Assembly: GCF_042100115.1 (NCBI RefSeq)
Contig: NC_091279.1
Location: 2,604,001 to 2,668,000, forward strand
DNA length: 64,000 bases
Reading direction: 5' to 3'
Source: Alternaria dauci
Lineage: Eukaryota; Ascomycota; Dothideomycetes; Pleosporales; Pleosporaceae
The notes under the pieces were generated by a model that searched no databases, was not told the DNA's origin, and saw only the letters and a list, made by a program, of their open reading frames with translations. Of this stretch, positions 14,844 to 27,708 are shown piece after piece. The position numbers and the translations under genes were made by a program. Within the stretch, counting starts at the first letter, position 1, and every line of letters starts with the position of its first letter.

Positions 14844-16150
14844 CTTTAACTACCTAGGATATTAGTAGATATTTAACTAATAGAACCGCCTAATTAAGAT
14901 TTAATATAGTATCCTAAAGAGTAGCGTAGAATAATAGGGCTTAGGGTCTAGGACCCTTAGCGCTAGTAGTTACACTAGCTAATAATAAGATACTTAACAT
15001 ATCTAACTTAGACTTAGAGGAGAACCCTAGTAATAAAGAGTTATAAAATCTTAAGTAATAGGCCCTTATTTAGGCTTAGTAGATAGCTAAGATATAGAAT
15101 ATAATTAATTAGCTTATAAGCTAGCTAATAGCTACCCCTAATAAATAACCTATTTCTACTAAGAAACCTAAGATAGCGTTACTAGAGAAATATAGTAGAG
15201 AGTAAGAAAAGCTATAAGTATTCCTTACTAATATTAACCTATACTATAAGTATAATAAGGTACCTAATAACTAGGAAAAGATCCTTATAGCTAGTATATA
15301 TATAAAGGATAAGGCTTCTAACTAGATATATCCTTATATAGATAACTACCTACTAGATATAGAATATATAGGTACTAAGGAAGGAACCTCTACCTTATTT
15401 ATAAGTTAGATAGAGTTTAAGTAAGAGATAGGATATATCTTTAGAGAAGTAGACGCTTAGAACTAGGTAGAGAAGAAGATTACTCGCCTAAGGTAGGCTA
15501 CGTTAGTATTAGTATATATAGCAGAATTTAAGTAACTATAAGTATAGATTAATTAGGATAATATAGCACTTTAAATAGTGTTTAAAGCTAGCCTTAAAGA
15601 AAATATTAAGGATAGCCTTATATACTATAATAAGCCTAGAATACTATACGCTCTAATTAAGTTAGTAATATGTATTAATAATAGGCTATAGGAATAGAAT
15701 AACTAGAAGAAATACTTCTAACCTAACGTGCCTAATATAAAAAAATAGCGTAGTAGATTTAATAGGGATAGTAATACTATTATAACTAGTAAGGTATAAG
15801 AGAAAGCTAAAGATAGATATACCTAAGGAAAAGGCTATAATAGTCTTTCTAAGGAAGAGCGCTAGAGGTGTTATAATAATAAAGTATATCTAAGATATAG
15901 TAAAATTAGACATTTTACGCATAACTATACTAAAGATAGGTTAGTTAAATAAGTAGTAATTAAGATTAGAATAATTAGATAAGGAATACCTTACCCTATA
16001 GTAATAGAACTAGATAATAACCTAAGTAACCTAGACCTCTATAAGGAGGTACGCTTAGAGGATATAGAAGACTATAAAGTTATTCTATAAGTTAAACTAG
16101 ATAATAAGGTTATAGCTATAGATAAGCCTAAGACTATAGACTAGAAGGTT

Positions 16151-17505
16151 TAGCTTTAGCCTTTATAGACTTTTTTTTTATTATTATAGTATGTTTAGAG
16201 ACTTTTTTAAGATAAAGCGCTAACTAGGTAACTATAGGCTTCTATAAGCTTATATTTAGTATAGCTAGTACGTATATAGTGTGTTATAAACGCTAAACAC
16301 TAAAGATATATAATAGTAGTAAGTTATACGCCTACTAGAGATAAGATAATTTATAGTAACCTTCTAACTTATATACTATCCCCTACTATCTTCTACTATC
16401 CTCTACTATCCTTTACTATATCTACCCTTTATAGCTACTACTACTACCTCTACTACTACTACGTCCGCCCCCTCCTAAGAATAACTAACTAGCTACCTAT
16501 AGTATAGCTACTACTACTACTTAATAATTAGATTTAGTTAGAGGAATATTAATAGTAGCGTAGCCTACGCCTTATTCTCTTATCCCTATAGTATCTTTTT
16601 AAATTCCCTCTCCTTAAGCCTAGGATACTAGTCTTTAAGTACTCTTTTAATATTAATAGCTTAGTAGTATAGCTATCTCTTAGTCTCTTTACTCTACCTA
16701 CTAAAGGTTAGGTAGGTAAGGTAGCTAAATATAAGGAGATTAATAAGGTAGTAGGCGTTAGCGTAGAAAGTCTCCTTACACTTTATAACCCTCTTTAGAT
16801 ACTTTATTCTAGTCTACTTATAGGTTACCTCTATAATAATATTACTAACCCTAGACCTCTTAATAAGGTACTAGCTAATAGATTTACTATTACTAAGGAT
16901 TTAGAGTATTAGAGGTATTTACTTCTCTAGCTTCTTACTAACTACTAGATTTAGCTCCTTAGTATATATAAAAGTAGGGCTTATATTATTTATATTTAAT
17001 AGGTTAAGGGGCTCCTTACTAGAGAGGGTATACTAGCCTAGCTAGATAGCTATAATAAGTTACCTTAAGGGATATATAGTATTTATATATAGTGCGATTT
17101 AATTATATATAGTAGGATACTTAAAGTTAGTATTAGTATAAAGGTTAGAAGTAGCTAGGTTTTTATATAACCCTTCTTAGTTATAGTAAATATACTATAT
17201 CCTCCCCTTTATAATATATTATAATCGTATTACTAGCTAATACTAGTAACCCTTATTAGATCTCTGCTAAGGTTTAATAGGTATCTTTTTTAGTTACCTT
17301 TAGTAAATTCTCTTTAACTTTAGTTTTTGCGTATAGATATTAGAGCTTTACTACTATAAAACACTAATTAGTCTAGCGTTTAAATCGCGTTGTTACTTTA
17401 TCTTTTTTATTAACTTTTATAACTAATAAGTAGAGGGATAGCTACTTTTTACTTTTTTAAAGTTTTATTTTAATAATACCCCCCTACTTATAGAAAATAA
17501 AAAAT
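16151..17505 (+). mobile_element. E1: 1.35-kb A-tailed non-LTR-like element inserted in A
   Basis: Flanked by an exact 16-bp direct repeat, tatagactagaaggtt (16135-16150 and 17506-17521). The right end, just before the second repeat, is A-rich (tagaaaataaaaaat). Long variable TSDs plus an A-rich 3' end are marks of target-primed reverse transcription (LINE/SINE mechanism). The second copy, E2, starts at the same point, so E1 is probably full length rather than 5'-truncated. It has pyrimidine tracts at 16375-16440 and a possible short ORF trace at 16590-17160 that I do not recognise; no reverse transcriptase motif is seen, so it is likely non-autonomous. It interrupts the gag region of A. RIP-degenerate. 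Confidence 0.85.
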
Positions 17506-20500
17506 TATAGACTAGAAGGTTAAGGGTAGAGTTATAATAAGACGACTAGCTAATAACTAGTATTAGATATATAGTAATAAGATATATTATACTAATAACT
17601 ATAAGATTTAAAGTTAAATTATTATTACTAGTAAGAACGCTAAGGTAATTAGGTATAAAGTAATATACTAATAGCCCTACTTTAATAACCCTATAGCTAA
17701 GGTCTCTAACTAAGAAGCTACTAAAGTAGAAGATACTAAAGAATATAAAAAAGTATACTAGTATAATTATAAGATTAACTACAAGTACTATAAGAAGGAT
17801 AAAGAGGAATATAGGATAGACTAAGAGTAGTACTATTACCTAAATCTATAGGCGGATAAGTACCTAGTATATAACTACTACCTCTATAAACTAGAAAAGG
17901 TAGAGATCTATAAAAGACTTCTATAGACGTAATATAGAAATAGATATACTTTTTATTAAGATTAACTTAAAAAGGTATAATAGGTAGATAACTACTACTA
18001 TATTATACTCTTATTAAATATTTATAAGGTAAAGGACTACCTAATTTATAAGGTCTAGAAGACTAAACCTAAAGAGAGGATAGTAAGGGAAGAGATCCCT
18101 TATTAGAATATCTACTAGAGTTTTTATTATAATAACTACTATATAATACACTATAGCTTAAAAATAGATATAGGCTACTTCCTTAAGGAGAGGAAGGATA
18201 AGTAGTTAAAAAACTAGGATACTATTAGGGATAGGGTTATACTAATAAAGGTATACTAAAAAAGACCCTTAGGAAGGTATAGGATACTAATAGTTAGGTA
18301 AAGTAGCTATTTATAACTATATCTATACTAGGTTAAGATATCTAGGCGCTTATAGATAGTAGGGTTATAAGGATAATAATCTTACCCTAAGTAGTAGAGG
18401 AATATAAGATACCTTATAGGATTAAGGATTACCTAGTACTAGTAGTACTAGCTAATAAGAAACCTATAGAATATAGAAATAGTATAATAAGGTTAGAGAC
18501 TAAATTAATAAAGCTATAAATAGCTAGTATAGAGTGCTAAATAAATATTAATATTATAGATCTAGGAGAACTAGATATATTAATAGGTTATAATTAGCTA
18601 GATACTTATAACCTTACTATTAATTAGTAAATATAGATAATACTTAGAAGAGAATCTATATATAAGGTTACTAGAGTATATAGAAGAGTAAGCCTAAAGG
18701 ACTAGAGCTTAACCTAGGATAGGAGGTTTAGTAAGATCTTACCTTATAAGATTAGGAGAATCTATAAGAAGGACCCTTAGAGAGTAGGAGTTATCTAGAT
18801 AAGATAAGTTATAACTATAAAGGAAGGACCCTTACTACTAGAGATACTAAGAGAGTATTAAACTAATAAGTTTAGAGAACTCTTTAAGGAAAATAAAGCT
18901 ATAGATTTAGTAGACTATTAGGATTAGGATTATAAGATTATCTTAGATAAAGGGGTAAAGCTAAGCCTAGGACTAATATATCCTATATCGCCTAAGTATA
19001 ACGCTAAGCTAAGGGAGTATATCTAGAAGAATTTAAAGAAGGGATTTATCTAACTAGGATTAGGCCTAATAGCCTTACCTATCTTATTTATAAAGAAACC
19101 TAATAGGAAATAATAACTATATATTAACTTCTATAGGTTAAATAGTGTTATATAGAAGAACTAATATCCCTTACTACTAATTACTAAGTTTATAGATTAA
19201 CTTTAGGGAGCTAAGTAGTTTATAAAGTTTAACGTTTAGGAAGGATTTTACTAAATTAGGATTAAGGAAGGATATAAATAGATAATAGCGTTTAAGATAA
19301 AATATAGACTATTTAAGTATATAGTAATACCTTTTAGGTTAATAAACGCCCTAGTAATATTTTAGTTAGTTATTAATAACGCCCTTTATAAATACCTTAG
19401 AATCTTTATTATAGCGTATATTAATAATATACTAGTATACACTAGTAGGACGCTAGAAGAATATATAGAGTATATTAAGAAAGTGCTAAGGAAGCTTAAG
19501 GAATAAAAGCTATACCTATAGCTAAGGAAGTGCGAATTCTATATAAAGGAAATAGAATACCTAGGCTTTATAATATCTATAGAGGGAGTAAAGATAAACC
19601 TAAAAAAGATAGTAGCTATATAGGAGTAGCTAACGCCTAAAATAGTTAAGGATATATAATCCTTCCTTAGATTTACTAACTACTACTAGAAGTTTATTAA
19701 GGATTACTTAAAGATTATAATACCCCTCTCTAAGATTATAAAGAAGGAGGTTAGTTTTAAATAGAATAAGGAATATTAAGAAGCTTTTAATTAAATTAAG
19801 TAGATATTCCTTAAGGCACCTATACTAGAGATATATAACTTAAAATAAGAGACGTAAGTTAAGACTAATATATTAGATTATATACTTAGAGCTATATTAT
19901 TATAGTAGTACCTAGATAAGAAGTAGAGACTAGTATTCTACTACTTAAGAAAGTTCTCTAGAGTAGAACTTAACTATAATATTTATAATAAGGAGCTACT
20001 AAGAGTAGTTAATTCCTTTAAATAGTAGGAAGTCTATTTACTAGGACTACTATACTAGATTAAGGTTTTTACTAATTACTAGAACTTAGTAGGTTTTATA
20101 ATAATAAAGAAACTTAACTAATAATAAGTCTAATAGGCTAAGATACTAGCTTAGTTTAACTTTAAGATAACTTACTATATAAGAATACTTAATAGAGCTA
20201 TAGATACTCTAAGTAGGAGATCTAACTTACGTAAGGAAAGTTATAAGGAACTATATAATACTATATTTAAGAAGATACCTAATAGCACCCTATGTTATAA
20301 CTAGCTAGAACTAGCTAAGATAGCTAAGGTAGCTAAGTAGGTAGAAATACTTTAGTAGTAATAGTAGTAGAGGGTAGCTAGCTAGTAGTTTAAGCCTAAA
20401 GAAAATAGCTCTAATAAACTATTATAAGATAAGCAAGAGTACTAAGATATAATTTAAGATAATTAAATATATATATCTTTATATATAAGAGTAAATCTTA

Positions 20501-22456
20501 TTAAAGAACTATATAAGTCCTTAGAATATAGATATATATTACTAGAAGAGATAGTTAGACGTTTAGTAAAGGTATTTATAATACTACGCTTATAAGTAAA
20601 GGTATAAGATATCCTAAGTAACTATTTAGCTTATTACTAAAATAAGCCTAAGAGATATAAGCCTTATAGCTTATTATAACCCTTACTACTACTAATAAGA
20701 CTATAGAGTAGTATAATAATAGACTTTATAGTAAAGCTCCTAAAATTATTAGAACTAAGATCTAGAAGATTATATAATATAATCTTAGTTATTATATACT
20801 AATATATAAAAGGAGTAAAGTTTATACCTATAGAAGAGACTATTATAGTAGAGGAATACGTATATAAGGTTAGTAAGGCACTAATATTAGAATATAGGAT
20901 ACCTAAAGAGTTTATTACTAATTATAATAAACTATTTACTTCTAAGTATTAGAATATATTCCTAGTAAAATTAGGTATAAAAAAGAAGCTATTAACTAGC
21001 TTTTACCCTAAAATAGATAGCTAGATAGAATAAATAAACTAGACACTAGAATAGTATCTAAGGATATACGCTAATAAGCTATAAGATAACTAGGTTAAAC
21101 TCTTACTAATAGTATAATTAGCCTATAATAGTACTAGGTCTATAATAACTAAGTACTTACTACACTACGTAAACTATAGATATAAGCTAATTACTTATTA
21201 AGATCTAAAAGATATTAAAAGTATTATAGTAGGTATAGATAATAAAGCCTACTTAATATAAAGACTATATAAAGAATTAAGTAAGAATATAGCTTATAGG
21301 AACCTTATAATAGCTAAGGTAACTAATAAGTAAAGGATTAAGGGACTAACCTTTAAGAAGGGGGATAAAGTTTTCTTATTATAATAGAACTTAAAAACTA
21401 AGTAACTAAGTAAGAAACTAGATAACCTCTAAGTAAGACTATTTAAGGTTCTAGAAGAAATATATAATATAAATTATAAACTCTAACTTCTACTAAGTAT
21501 ATATATCTATCCTATCTTTTATAAGAAACTTCCAGAAAGAGTACCCTTAGATACTAAGCTAGCTACTAATATAAAGCTTAAAGATAAGAAGTATAAAGTT
21601 AAAGAAATTAGGGACTTATAGAAAATTAGTTATTAGTAGAAATACTTAGTTAAGTAGCTAAGATAGCTAGAGAGCTAGAATACTTAAGAATAAAAGGAAA
21701 ATTTAATAAACTATAAGTTATAGGTATATAAGTACTACTAGAAATACTTAGAGAAGTGAGGACTAGGTCCTTAAGGGAAAGGAAGTAATTAGAAAAAGGA
21801 TTAAAAGAAGTGTTATCCTATAACTAGCCTAAGTTAGTTAATAGTCTAGGTAGTAATAGTTTAGTTAGCTAAAAGTCTGTACTAGGGGTAGAGTTCCCCT
21901 TAGCTTACTCTTTTATATAATCTTATAGCTTTAGTAGAGCTAAGTCTTAATAAGTAAAGGTCTATTCCTTACTCTTTACCTTAAGTAGCTCCTAATATAA
22001 ATAAGAAGCCTTAGTAGCTACTTAAGCTTAACGCTCTTTAGCCTAAGCTACCTCTAGCTCTTTACGCTTACGCTTAGCTTAAACCTACTCCTACTCTTAC
22101 TCTAAGATAAATAAACTACACTTAGCTCTAATAGAAATATAACTAGTATAATAACTAGAAGTTATCTTTATAAAGTAGTAGAGCTTCTTCTCTTTATAAC
22201 GCTAATACTAGAAATCTATCTTAAGACCCTCTTAAATAATATAAGCTATATAAGTATACTTCTAATTAGTTAAGGAGTAAAGATAAAGACTATAAGGCTT
22301 AGAGACTTTAGGTATAGTTAGGGTTACTAAAGAAAGGAAGAGGTAGCTATAATAGCCTAAGGCTTACTAACCTTATATATAGCTAACACTATAAAATATA
22401 GTATAAGGAAATAATAATCTAGGGTATTAGGATAATACGCCTAAGAGGGGGGATAA

Positions 22457-22945
22457 TATTATAAGATAATAAGAAGGATTCTCTCCTTAATATAAAGGTT
22501 AGGGTTAAGGGCTAACTAGTAACTATATTAGAAAGTAATAATCTTAGTAGGGCTATAATTATATAGTTAATATCTTACTAAGATAAGGTATCTAGCTAAG
22601 AGAATAGATACTATAATATCTTAAGATACTATAATATCTAAGGTATCTAGGGATACTAGGAGTTAGTAAGAAGATATAGATATTAGGACCTAAGGTAATA
22701 GGTATAAGAATATATTAGATCTTATTATTATACTTATTATAGTTAACTTAAATAGTTTATCTCTTATATAGATTATTAACTAGTTATTCTATTATTTATA
22801 GAACTAGTATTATTTATCCTTTAGTTATAATAATAACTCTTTTCTACTTAATTATTCCCTATATTACCTTATAGACTACTACTTTAGTCTACCTTACCTT
22901 AGTATAGACTAAGCCTAGAGAAGTATAGCCTAACCCTATATAATA
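22457..22945 (+). repeat. 3' LTR of gypsy element A
   Basis: 489 bp, aligned to 14354-14843 with scattered transitions and small indels. Preceded by a G-rich polypurine tract and followed by the TSD tctag. Confidence 0.9.
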
Positions 22946-23657
22946 TCTAGCTAGTAGCTACTAAAGCCCTTCTAGACTAAGTACCTATTAGACTACTCTT
23001 AGTAGAAGTTATAATAAGTAATAAAGACACTTATACTAAGTAGCTAGTAGATAAGTTTATTAATATAGCCCCTCTATAAACTAGTAAGGTTAAAGGAAAA
23101 TAGGTATATAAAATTAAATAAACTAACTATCTAAAGCTAACTTAGTATAAAGCTAGTAACTATCTTAACTATTATAATACTAAATTATTCTATTAGAAAC
23201 ACCCTAATAAGCTAAAACCCCTAAGACTTAATATACTAAATAGCTAGAGACTACTCCCTAAAGACGCTAGTAATTACCTTAATAAATACCCTAGTAATAA
23301 TAAGGTTATAGTATAAGCTACTAGTTTAGCTTAATGGCTTAGCTATTCTATAGGTATAGTATATACCTAACCTATAGTAACTAGTTAAATTAAACGTCCC
23401 TTATATAGTCTAGGAATACTAATTAGCTTACTTTTTATATCCTAGGGTTAAGGTAGTAGAAAATAGCTTAGAGCTACGCTTTTTTATATAGGAAACCTTA
23501 TAGATATATATAGCCTTATATAAACTATACTTAGTTATTAAAAAGTATAAGGTCTAGTAGTTTTGTACTTTTAGTATACTTTTTTAACTTTAAATTACTT
23601 TCTCTTCTGTATACTAGCTAGAGGACTAGCTAAGCCTCTTTTTTAGGGGGGGGTACG

Positions 23658-23850
23658 TATAAGGGAGTATTACTACCTAGAGGATACTAGGCCTAACTAG
23701 GCCTAGCTCTTCTCTTAGCTCTCTCTCCTCTTACTATATCTTCCTCCTTTCCCTCTTCCTCTCTTCTAGAGGTTATCTACTATTCTCTCTTCTAAATATA
23801 AGCTACCTTTATAACTAGCTTACCCTTCTATATATAATATCTACCTTATA
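23658..23850 (+). repeat. 3' LTR of gypsy element B
   Basis: 193 bp, the same length as the 5' LTR. Preceded by a polypurine tract (AGGGGGGGG) and followed by GAGAT, after which D1 sequence resumes. Confidence 0.9.
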
Positions 23851-24894
23851 GAGATATTTAAGTAACTTAAATTTTCTTCTCTTAACTCTTATACTTTAAT
23901 ATATTTAATATATCTAGTAACTCTAGTATCTTTAATATAAAGGTTATTATATATAATATTATTATAAGTATAAATTACTATATTTTAGAGGGCTTAGTAA
24001 CCCTCTTAGTAACTATAGTAGCTACTATTAAGTAGTATAGTAAGTATAAAGTTATTATTAGGATTAACCCTCTTAAAAGTAACCTTAAGTATAAGTTTTA
24101 GACTTATATTTAATCCTTTAACCTACTATATTAGTTTACTAAATAAGAATTTAACTATATACTTAGGGACTTAGTATTTATTACTAAGGTCCTCCTTATA
24201 AGTACTACTATAATACTAGTTAATAAAGGTATAAATAAAGTTAATAAGTTATTTACTCTTCTTTAGAATATATAAGTCTAGTATATATATAATATATAAG
24301 TTACTAGTACTATAATAACTAATAAGTAGTATAAGTACTTAGAGGAGGTCTATAATAAAGACTTTAAGGACTAGCTACTATATATTATAAATATTATTAA
24401 AGAGCTATAATAGGTATAGGTAGTAAATAATTAATTTAGTAATATAGAAGGCTTAGGATATAATATAATAAGATTTAAGTATATAATAGTAATTAGTATA
24501 GTATAATAGCTATAATAGCTTTAATAGCTATAGTAGCTATAGTAGTAATATATAAAGGTTCTACTAATATATAGGCTTTATAGCTACTTAAAAGGAATTA
24601 TAATTATTATTATAACTATAACTATAACTATAACTATAATAACTATAACTTTAATTAGAATTATTATAATTACTATAATATAATAGAGCTTCTTAATCTC
24701 TAAGTAGTATTAGTAATAATACTAATAATAGAGATATTAAGGTAGTATAGGGCGTAATATAAAGGATAGATAAAGATATATTATAAGTAAAAAGAGACTT
24801 CTAAATATACTAAGATAGTTTAGGCTTTGTTTTAAAATTTCTTAGTAATATAATATAAAATAATACTATAGGCCTTATCCCTAAGGCTTAAGAG

Positions 24895-25814
24895 GGTTAA
24901 GTTTATAGATAAAGGTAAGGAGGTCTTTTTATTAACTATTAAATAGAGGTAGGTTAAGTAGATAGTTAGTTTAGGGTAGGTCCTTAAGGTTTATAATTAG
25001 TAGTATTATAAGCTTTAAGCTACTTTTAGATAGCTTTTTAAAATAAACTTACTTAGCTTTAGTATTAGTATAAGTAAGAGCTAAGGTAGTAATAAGAGTA
25101 AACTAAGTTTTAATAGTCTCTAGCTCCTAATAGAGCTCTTAGATCTACTATATATATTAGCTCTCTTACTTAGCTAAGTTAGTAAGTAGTACCTTATTAC
25201 TAGCTTTTAGAGTAGTAGAGTCTACTCTCTATAATATAGAATTTACTTAAATTATATTTAGCTAATTTAAGATTAGCTATAATATTTTAGGTTATTTATA
25301 AGTGTCTATAGTAGTTTAATATAATATAATATTATAAGATACTATAAGTAATTAATTAAGAGCTTTAGAGAAGTATTAAATTATAGCTATATATATTATC
25401 TAGTATAATATAAGATATTATATAAGGAAATAGAAGTTTAGATAGAAATAGTAAGGAATTTATAGTTAAGGCCTAAGCGTAATACTAAGGCTCCTCTAAG
25501 CTAATTAATAGAATCTAAGTACTCTATTAAGTACCTAGATTCTATAATATTATTAGGTATTAAGGTAACTATAGTAGTTACTATAATATAGCTCTTCTAG
25601 TTACCTCTAACCTAAAGTTTTATATTATCTCTCTTATAGGTGCTAAGCTATTTATATATAAGTCTATAATATATTATATAAGCTCTAGCTCTTATTATAG
25701 TAGAATAATTTACTTCCTTTAATTACTAGCTATTTTAGTATATAAGATACCCTTTTATCTTTAGGATACTATAGTATAAGATTAACTATACTTAATAGTA
25801 ACTTCTTTATATAT
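24895..25814. other. Unassigned RIP-saturated sequence between D1 and D3
   Basis: About 0.9 kb of AT-rich, CpA-depleted sequence between the 3' ends of two oppositely oriented D copies. I found no match to the elements named here and no coding trace. It may be the older host sequence or element that D1 and D3 entered. Confidence 0.45.
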
Positions 25815-26337
25815 ATAATTATCTACTTACCCCCCCTAGGCCTTAAGGATAGGGCTTATAGTATTATCTTATATTATATTACTAGGAAATTTATAAACTA
25901 AGCCTAAACTATCTTAGTATATCTAGAAGTCTCTTTTTACTTATAATACCTTTCTATCTACTCTACTTATATTATACCCTATACTACTTTAATATCTTTA
26001 TTATTATTATAACTACTACTAATACTACCTAGAGATTAAGCTCTATTATATTATAGTAATTATAGTAATTATAGTTATAGTTATAGTTATAATTATAATT
26101 ATAATTCCCTTTAAGTAGCTATAAAGCTTATATATTAGTAGTAGTACCCTTATATATTACTACTATAGCTACTATAGCTATTAAAGCTATTATAGCTATT
26201 ATATAATACCTATTACTATTATGTACTTAATAGATCTTATTATATTATATCCTAAGCCTTCTATATTATTAAATTAATTACTTACTATTTATACCTATCT
26301 TAGCTCCTTAATAATATTTATAATATATAATAGCTAG

Positions 26338-27708
26338 TTAGCCTTAGCCTTTATAGACTTTTTTTATTATTATAGTATATTTAGAGACTTTTTTTAAGAT
26401 AAAGCGCTAACAAGGTAACTATAAGCTTATACCTATATTTAGTACTACTAGTACGTATATAGTATATTATAAACGCTAGATACTAAAGATATATAATAGT
26501 ATTATACGCCTACTAGAGATAAGACGTAACCTTCTAATATATATACTATCCTTTACTATCCTTTACTATATCTACCCTTTATAACCTTTATAGCTACCCT
26601 TTATAACTACTACCTCTTCCTAAGAATAACTACCTAGGGCTACTACAACACTTTTAACTTTAACTAGAGGAATATTAGTAGTAGCGCTATTTATACTATA
26701 TTCTTATATCCTTATAATATCTATTTAAATTCCCTCTCCTTAAGCTAAGGATATTAATCCTTTATTACTTATTTAATATTAACTACTTACCTATATAGCT
26801 AGGCCTAGGTTTCTTACCTAAAGCCCCCTTAGTTAAGGAGAAAGATATAGCTAAATATAAGGAGCTTATAGCTATAGCGCCTATTAAGCTAAGCCTTACA
26901 CCTAACCTCCCTAACCTTTTTCTACTATATCTATATCCTCCTCTCCTTAATAGTCTCTTCTATAATAATATTACTAATATAGGTATTAATCTAATCCCTC
27001 TTAGATACTCTACTATCCTAGAATATATAGTAGAACTCTAGTAATTACTTATTAAACTTATTATAGACTACCTTAGGCAGCTCTTAGGTATATATAGGGC
27101 TAGTATATTATATATTAGATAGATTAATTAGTACTTATCTAGTTAAGGTTTTTAGGCTATAATAGAAGACCTCCTAGAGGATAATATAGAGGAAATATAT
27201 TATATATATAGTAGTTTATATATAAGGTAAGTCTTAAAAGTCTTAAAGGAAGTCTTAAAGGAAGTCTTAAAGGAAGTCTTAAAGGAAGTCTTAAAGTTTA
27301 TAAGTTAGTATTAGTATAAAGGTTAGAAGTAGCTAAGCTTTTATAGAAACGTATAAAATTCTAGGTAAGCTTAATTATAGTAAAGATACTATATCCTCCT
27401 CCCTTTATAATATATTATAATTATATTACTAGCTAATACTAGTAATCCTAATTAGGCCTACTAAGGTTTAATAGGTGTCTTTTTAGTTACCTTTAGTAAA
27501 TTTTTTTAACTCTAGTTTTTATATATAGATGTTAGAGCTTTACTACCCTAAAATACTAATTAGTCTAGTATTTAAATTATGTTATTACTTTATCTTTTTT
27601 ATTAACTTTTATAACTAATAAGTAGAGGGATAGCTACGTTTTACTTTTTTAAAGTTTTATTTTAACAAAGCCCCTACTTATAGAAAATAAAAAAATTAAA
27701 AAAAAAAT
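26338..27708 (+). mobile_element. E2: second A-tailed non-LTR-like element, inserted in D3
   Basis: A 1371-bp copy of E1 in the same orientation, with the same 5' end (...agcctttatagac) and an A-rich 3' end (27681-27707). Flanks tatataatagctag (26324-26337) and tatatagtacctag (27709-27722) match at 12 of 14 positions. D4 keeps the uninterrupted site (tatatagtagctag, near 44380), which shows the empty target. E2 carries an extra tandem block (GGAAGTCTTAAA units) at 27236-27297. RIP-saturated; no intact ORF. Confidence 0.84.
27236..27297. repeat. 13-bp tandem repeat inside E2
   Basis: About five copies of a 12-13-bp unit, aaggaagtctta, absent from E1 at the corresponding position. Probably a local expansion after divergence of the two copies. 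Confidence 0.8.

Larger units (their letters stand above)
14354..22945 (+). mobile_element. A: RIP-degenerate Ty3/gypsy chromovirus inserted in B
   Basis: Flanked by an exact 5-bp TSD, tctag (14349-14353, 22946-22950), and bounded by 490/489-bp LTRs. Without E1 the element is about 7.2 kb. Domains read through RIP stops: gag from about 14990 with a degenerate CCHC knuckle near 15865-15930; protease remnant near 18400-18640; reverse transcriptase near 18990-19560 (KKGFI, LFIKKPN, then YINNILVYT as the YxDD box and LRKCEF); RNase H to LSRR near 20218; integrase core about 20700-21130 (DFI, FITNYNKLFTSKY, SFYPK); chromodomain at the C terminus near 21590-21740 (KYKVKEI, KYLVK). Polypurine tract AAGAGGGGGGA precedes the 3' LTR. 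The insertion cuts B between its integrase C-terminus and chromodomain. Dozens of stops in every frame make it dead. Confidence 0.94.
6026..23850 (+). mobile_element. B: RIP-degenerate Ty3/gypsy retrotransposon with chromodomain, carrying nested D2 and A
   Basis: B is bounded by two 193-bp LTRs and by GAAAT/GAGAT (6021-6025, 23851-23855), a 4-of-5 target duplication. After removing D2 and A it is about 7.9 kb. Domains read through RIP stops, in order: gag with a CCHC knuckle near 8814-8870; aspartic protease near 10600-10900 (NYIS after the active-site region); reverse transcriptase near 11580-12230, where YLDNVLVYS matches the YxDD box; RNase H ending ALSRRL near 12765; integrase core near 13500-13960 (VDFI, LVVVDYLTKRRYF). 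The last integrase segment is cut by A, and a C-terminal chromodomain trace resumes at about 23100-23230 (KIK, LT, KHPNK). All frames carry many stops, so the element is inactive. Polypurine tract: AGGGGGGGG just before the 3' LTR. Confidence is high for gypsy and for LTR limits. Confidence 0.92.
5742..24894 (+). mobile_element. D1: unclassified 1.3-kb element, split by gypsy element B
   Basis: D1 consists of 5742-6025 plus 23856-24894, together about 1.32 kb; everything between is insertion B. Its first 284 bp match D2 (9213 onward) directly and D3 and D4 inverted, beginning TTAAATAATAAA. The right part encodes, with TAG/TAA read as former Gln codons, one long frame with a Gln/Leu-alternating tract (24600-24660). 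It ends in a motif like NTIGPIPKA and a stop that lies at or within a few bases of the element end (CCTAAGGC...). D3 and D4 are uninterrupted at the B insertion point and show the empty site. No TIR, LTR or poly-A tail is seen. D1's own target duplication is unclear, unlike D2 and D4. Class unknown. Confidence 0.75.

Noticed and set aside
23300..23380. tRNA-like look of a TAGCTTAATGGC stretch after the B chromodomain
   Set aside because: No cloverleaf could be drawn with matching acceptor stems; it lies in the 3' untranslated part of gypsy B.
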